DNA from: Pachyseris speciosa
Taxonomy: Eukaryota > Cnidaria > Anthozoa > Scleractinia > Pachyseridae
Assembly (NCBI GenBank): GCA_016490735.1
Contig: JAEMWC010000195.1
Span: 60,001-124,000 of the forward strand
Direction: 5' to 3'
DNA: 64,000 bases
The notes beneath the pieces were generated by a model. That model worked only from the letters and a program-made list of their open reading frames with translations. It ran no database searches and had not been told where the DNA came from. This document shows, in pieces, positions 61,389 through 64,000 of this stretch (the first letter of the stretch is position 1; each line of letters opens with the position of its first letter). The position numbers and the translations under genes are program-made.

Positions 61389-62410
61389 AAAATAAGAACA
61401 GCTGAAAACCCTGTTCTAAGATAAGACGCGTCTTATGTAAGACGCGACTTAAATAAGACGCGAACGCTTATTTTGTACCATTTATACGATCAGTTCGCGT
61501 CTTATTTAAGTCGCGTCTTACATAAGACGCGTCTTATTTTCTCTCGTATAAATGGCCCTATTGTTGCCTGAATTTTGTTGGAGTTGGAGTGTGTAACACC
61601 CCCGCCGTCGACTTTTAACAAAACATCGTCCCCGAGCAGCGAACAATGTTGTGTTAAAAATCGTCTCGTGTAACATGCCGTTACCGACCGTTGCCGCAAC
61701 AAAGTTGCGTTAAAAGTTGTCTCGTGTAACATGGATTAAAAATCGGCAATAAAAATCGGCGTTAAATATCGGCTCGTGTTATGTTAGACTAGCCGATTTT
61801 TAACGCCGATTTTTAATCCATGTTATGCGTGACAACTTTTAAGGAACCTTTGTTGCGACAACTTTGGGCAACGGCATGTTACACGAGGCGATTTTTAACG
61901 CAACATTGTTCGCTGCTCGGGGACGATGTTGTGTTAAAAGTCGACGGCGGGGGTGTTACACGCACCAACTTCAACAAAATTTGGGCAACAATGTTGCAGG
62001 TTTTTGATTCGCTTTCAAAAACCTGCAACATGTTGCCGCAGCAAAATGTTGCGTTAAAAATTGTCCTGTGTGCCATGTTACACGAGACAACTTTTAACGC
62101 AACAATGTTGCGTTAAAAATCGGCGTTAAAAATCGGCTCGTGTAACATCACCTTAAGGCACGCTCGATTTCAATGAAGAGATGCGCCAGCTATATTATAA
62201 AAAAAAGTAATAAAAAGAAATATAACTTTAATAGCGGTCAAAGCAGAAAAACTAACAACAAATTACGAGAGACACCCCTAAGCAACAAACATTTGTGATT
62301 CGGAAAGATATTATGACACCGAATGCAAATATGGCGGATCACTCGGCCAGCCCGGGTCTAGTTGCATGAAAACGAGGCTAGTCAGGCCTCGACTTTGTCT
62401 GATAAGCGGT

Positions 62411-62684
62411 TTTCAATTGAGTGTCGAAAGTAATTATGGTTTTGCTTTGGTTTTGCATTGCTTCGCTCTGTGATTGGCCAGGAAAACTCGCGCCACTTTC
62501 TCAACCAATGAGAAGCAAAACCAAAACCAATCGTGATTTGCACGCGCGTATTTTCCCGCCCTTTGCGTCGGCTACATGTAATTGCTTCGTATTCTGATTG
62601 GCTCACTGCACTGCTTACTTCTGTTGTGATTGGTCAGAGTAATTACTTTGGTTTTGGTTTTAGTTTTACGACACTCAATTGAAA
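62411..62684. mobile_element. About 274-bp MITE with TTTCAATTGAGTGTCG ends
   Basis: TTTCAATTGAGTGTCG and CGACACTCAATTGAAA are exact inverted ends. Inside, GGTTTTGGTTTTG-type and GTGATTGG(C/T)CA words occur in both orientations. It ends about 16 bp before the transposase start codon and could supply its promoter. Confidence 0.8.
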
Positions 62685-62700
62685 CACGCTCTATGCAGCA

Positions 62701-64000
62701 ATGCCTTCGGGTTGTTGTGTGCCTGAGTACCATCAAAAAGGAGATTTAACTCCAGGTGGAACGAAAGTTAACTACTTTGACTTTCCAAGGGCTATTTATG
62801 AAAGAGAGAAGTGGATTCATGCGATTCGGCGCGTCGAAGGGCAGCACTTCAGAATCAGAAAAAGAATAAAAGTGTGTTCGCTTCACTTTAAGCCGCGGCT
62901 ACACGAGCGATTTCTTGCTTGCGATGGTGATGCGATTTTTTTTTAAATTGTCGCGTCACCAGCGCGCAGTGAAAATCACCCGTGTAGCCACCTTCGCACA
63001 GGTGATGCGACAGCTCAAAAAATCGCAGAAAAAGAATCGCGAAAAATTAAACTCATTCAATTTCTCGCGATGTTTTTCTTGCGACGTTCAAGGGTGGCTA
63101 CACTTGCGATTTTCATCGCGCGCTGGTGACGCGACAAAATTGAAAAAATCGCATCACCGGCGCGAGTGAAAAATCGCTCGTGTAGCCGCGGCTTTAGAAG
63201 TGAAGACTTCCGCAAGTCTTTGAATGGGAGGATTTACGTGAGAGCTGGTGTTGTTCCATCAAAGTTTTCCTGGTCAGTTCCTTCTCTAACAAAAAGAAAA
63301 CCTCCTCGAGAACGAGGGAATCCGCCCCCGTCGACTTCGCGGTACATAGATTTCTCAGTCGAAGCATCCGCACTGGGGACGACTGTAAATGAAGTGGAAC
63401 AACGACAACAACAACCAGAACCAGAACCGTCTGTTGATTCTACAAGCGACGACTGCAAAATTATAGAAGAATCTTGTCAAGAAACCGAGGACAGCGATCA
63501 TTCTGGAGAACAAATTTTTGATGAAAGTGGATCTCAACAATTAGAAAAGTAACTGCTTCGGGTAAGAAATGAACTTGAGCGTCTTCGAAAAGAGAAGAAA
63601 GAATCCCTGGCAGAGAAAGAGCGTGATCTGCAGGTGTTGTCTTCGCGCGTGTTCTGTTTTAGCAACCTGCAAAAGGATTCAGACATAAACGTTTACACTG
63701 GTTTTCCAAACCTTGCTACTTTTATGGCAGTGTTTGAGTTCCTGAATCCAGGAGAAGACTGTGAAAACATTCGGCCTCGTGGTAAACATTTCACGGACGT
63801 TCCTGAAGATTTTTATGATACAGAGTCCTTCACTGATGATGAGGACGCTAACAACACTCCATCGGCCAAAAGAGGACGTCGCCGAAAGATCAGGCCTTTG
63901 GATGAGTTCTTCATTGCTATGTGCCGTTTAAGAAGAGGCTTCTCTGAAAGGCACTTAGCTAATTTGTATGGTGTGGCTCAGTCAACGATAAGTAGAATGT
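62701..64000 (+). pseudogene. THAP plus HTH/DDE-type transposase gene (Harbinger/ISL2EU-like), split by a MITE, 3' end beyond the window
   Basis: The 5' part encodes a THAP zinc finger: MPSGCCVPEYH (C2), FDFPRAIYEREKW, IRRVEGQHFRIRKR and VCSLHF (C..H). The frame then enters a MITE (62891-63193) and resumes with RSEDFRKSLNGRIYVRAG, exactly as an uninterrupted THAP domain would. An acidic Gln/Glu-rich linker follows, then an in-frame TAA at 63549-63551, then a coiled coil (RNELERLRKEKKESLAEKE). Next comes the transposase N-terminal region: VYTGFPNLATFMAVFEFLNP, the HTH module PLDEFFIAMCRLRRGFSERH and LANLYGVAQSTISRM at the window end. This THAP, coiled coil, HTH_Tnp_4 order precedes a DDE_Tnp_4 nuclease in known elements. 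Two lesions (MITE and stop) make this copy non-coding as it stands. Confidence 0.85.
62891..63193. mobile_element. 303-bp Harbinger-like MITE inserted in the THAP zinc finger
   Basis: TTA duplications lie at 62888-62890 and 63194-63196. The ends are AGCCGCGGCTACACGAGCG and the inverted CGCTCGTGTAGCCGCGGCT. The interior reiterates GCGATTTT, GTGATGCGA and GGTGGCTACAC words in both orientations. Insert plus duplication is 306 bp, a multiple of three, so the downstream frame is kept, but a stop codon lies inside the insert. Confidence 0.95.

Larger units (their letters stand above)
60581..61558. mobile_element. Level-3 MITE built on AAGACGCG repeats
   Basis: The ends GGGCCATTTATACGGGAGG and the inverted CGTATAAATGGCCC are flanked by TA on both sides. 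AAATAAGACGCGTCTTA and GACGCGACTTAAATA words recur near both ends and in the middle. It sits inside a GCAACAT/TGTTGC site of the level-2 element. An internal ORF at 60698-60892 is short and not called. Confidence 0.85.
60530..62153. mobile_element. Level-2 Harbinger-like MITE, 1.62 kb including its own inserts
   Basis: TAA duplications lie at 60527-60529 and 62154-62156. The ends are AGGTGATGTTACACGAGCC and its exact inverse GGCTCGTGTAACATCACCT. The interior reiterates AACGCCGATTTTTAACGC, GTTGCGTTAAAA and GTCTCGTGTAACAT words in both orientations. It interrupts the right arm of the outer element. Confidence 0.9.
59748..62199. mobile_element. Outermost long-TIR element of a four-level nest
   Basis: A left arm of about 310 bp (from TATAATATAGCTCGCGCATC at 59748 to about 60055) pairs with a right arm split in two: about 60270-60526 and about 62157-62199. 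Shared words include GTACAAAGCACGC, GCCATTTGTCTGCGCGTGC and GATCACTGACGCCATTCC with their complements. The break in the right arm is exactly where the next element sits. Removing that insert leaves an element of roughly 825 bp. Non-coding. Confidence 0.85.

Overview
The window is eukaryotic nuclear DNA, most likely from an anthozoan cnidarian and probably a stony coral. The host genes have GT..AG introns and metazoan domain sets. The dispersed DNA combines tRNA-derived SINEs, Penelope-like elements with GIY-YIG nucleases, CR1 and L1/Tx1 LINE debris, and many short terminal-inverted-repeat (TIR) elements. The species assignment is inference. Exon boundaries were read by eye from splice consensus and reading-frame continuity.

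Host genes. Three genes are convincing. (1) An intronless Golgi-type carbohydrate 6-O-sulfotransferase lies on the minus strand at 12604-13887 and is complete. (2) An RFXANK/ANKRA2-like ankyrin-repeat gene lies on the minus strand at about 19.2-25.0 kb; six exons join in frame, but its first and last exons were not found. (3) A splicing factor of the SFSWAP (suppressor-of-white-apricot) family lies on the plus strand at 26472-44949. Its twelve exons give an uninterrupted 773-codon reading frame with a DRY/EERY domain, two SURP domains and the conserved C-terminal tail, but no recognisable RS-rich domain. Genes 2 and 3 are divergently arranged. An uncharacterised single-exon 217-aa protein lies on the minus strand at 3290-3943.

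Mobile DNA, left part (0-12 kb and 14-19 kb): palindromic MITEs, a 282-bp tandem duplication and a decayed CR1 LINE, then a 524-bp near-perfect hairpin and a TAA-flanked MITE just 3' of the ankyrin gene. The introns of the splicing-factor gene hold SINEs, a TIR element containing a THAP-domain fragment, a 1.2-kb TIR element and a C-rich mariner-like MITE. Its last intron holds (TA)n tracts, tRNA-like repeats and a Penelope-like element followed by a hammerhead-like RNA fold.

Right part (46-64 kb): almost entirely mobile DNA. A gypsy-like gag/protease relic is split by an L1/Tx1 LINE with a 17-bp target-site duplication. Next come a frameshifted unknown pseudogene, LINE ORF1 and L1 debris, a hAT transposase tail, a candidate first exon of a Crypton-like gene, and a four-level nested insertion at 59748-62199. 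The window ends in a THAP plus HTH/DDE-type (Harbinger/ISL2EU-like) transposase gene whose zinc finger is split by a 303-bp MITE with a TTA duplication.

Recurring theme: several unrelated-looking MITEs share ends of the form AGG...ACACGA(G), TAA/TTA target duplications and interiors built from a reiterated self-complementary motif that differs in each family. The Harbinger-type transposase remnant at the right edge is a plausible, unproven relative of their mobiliser.
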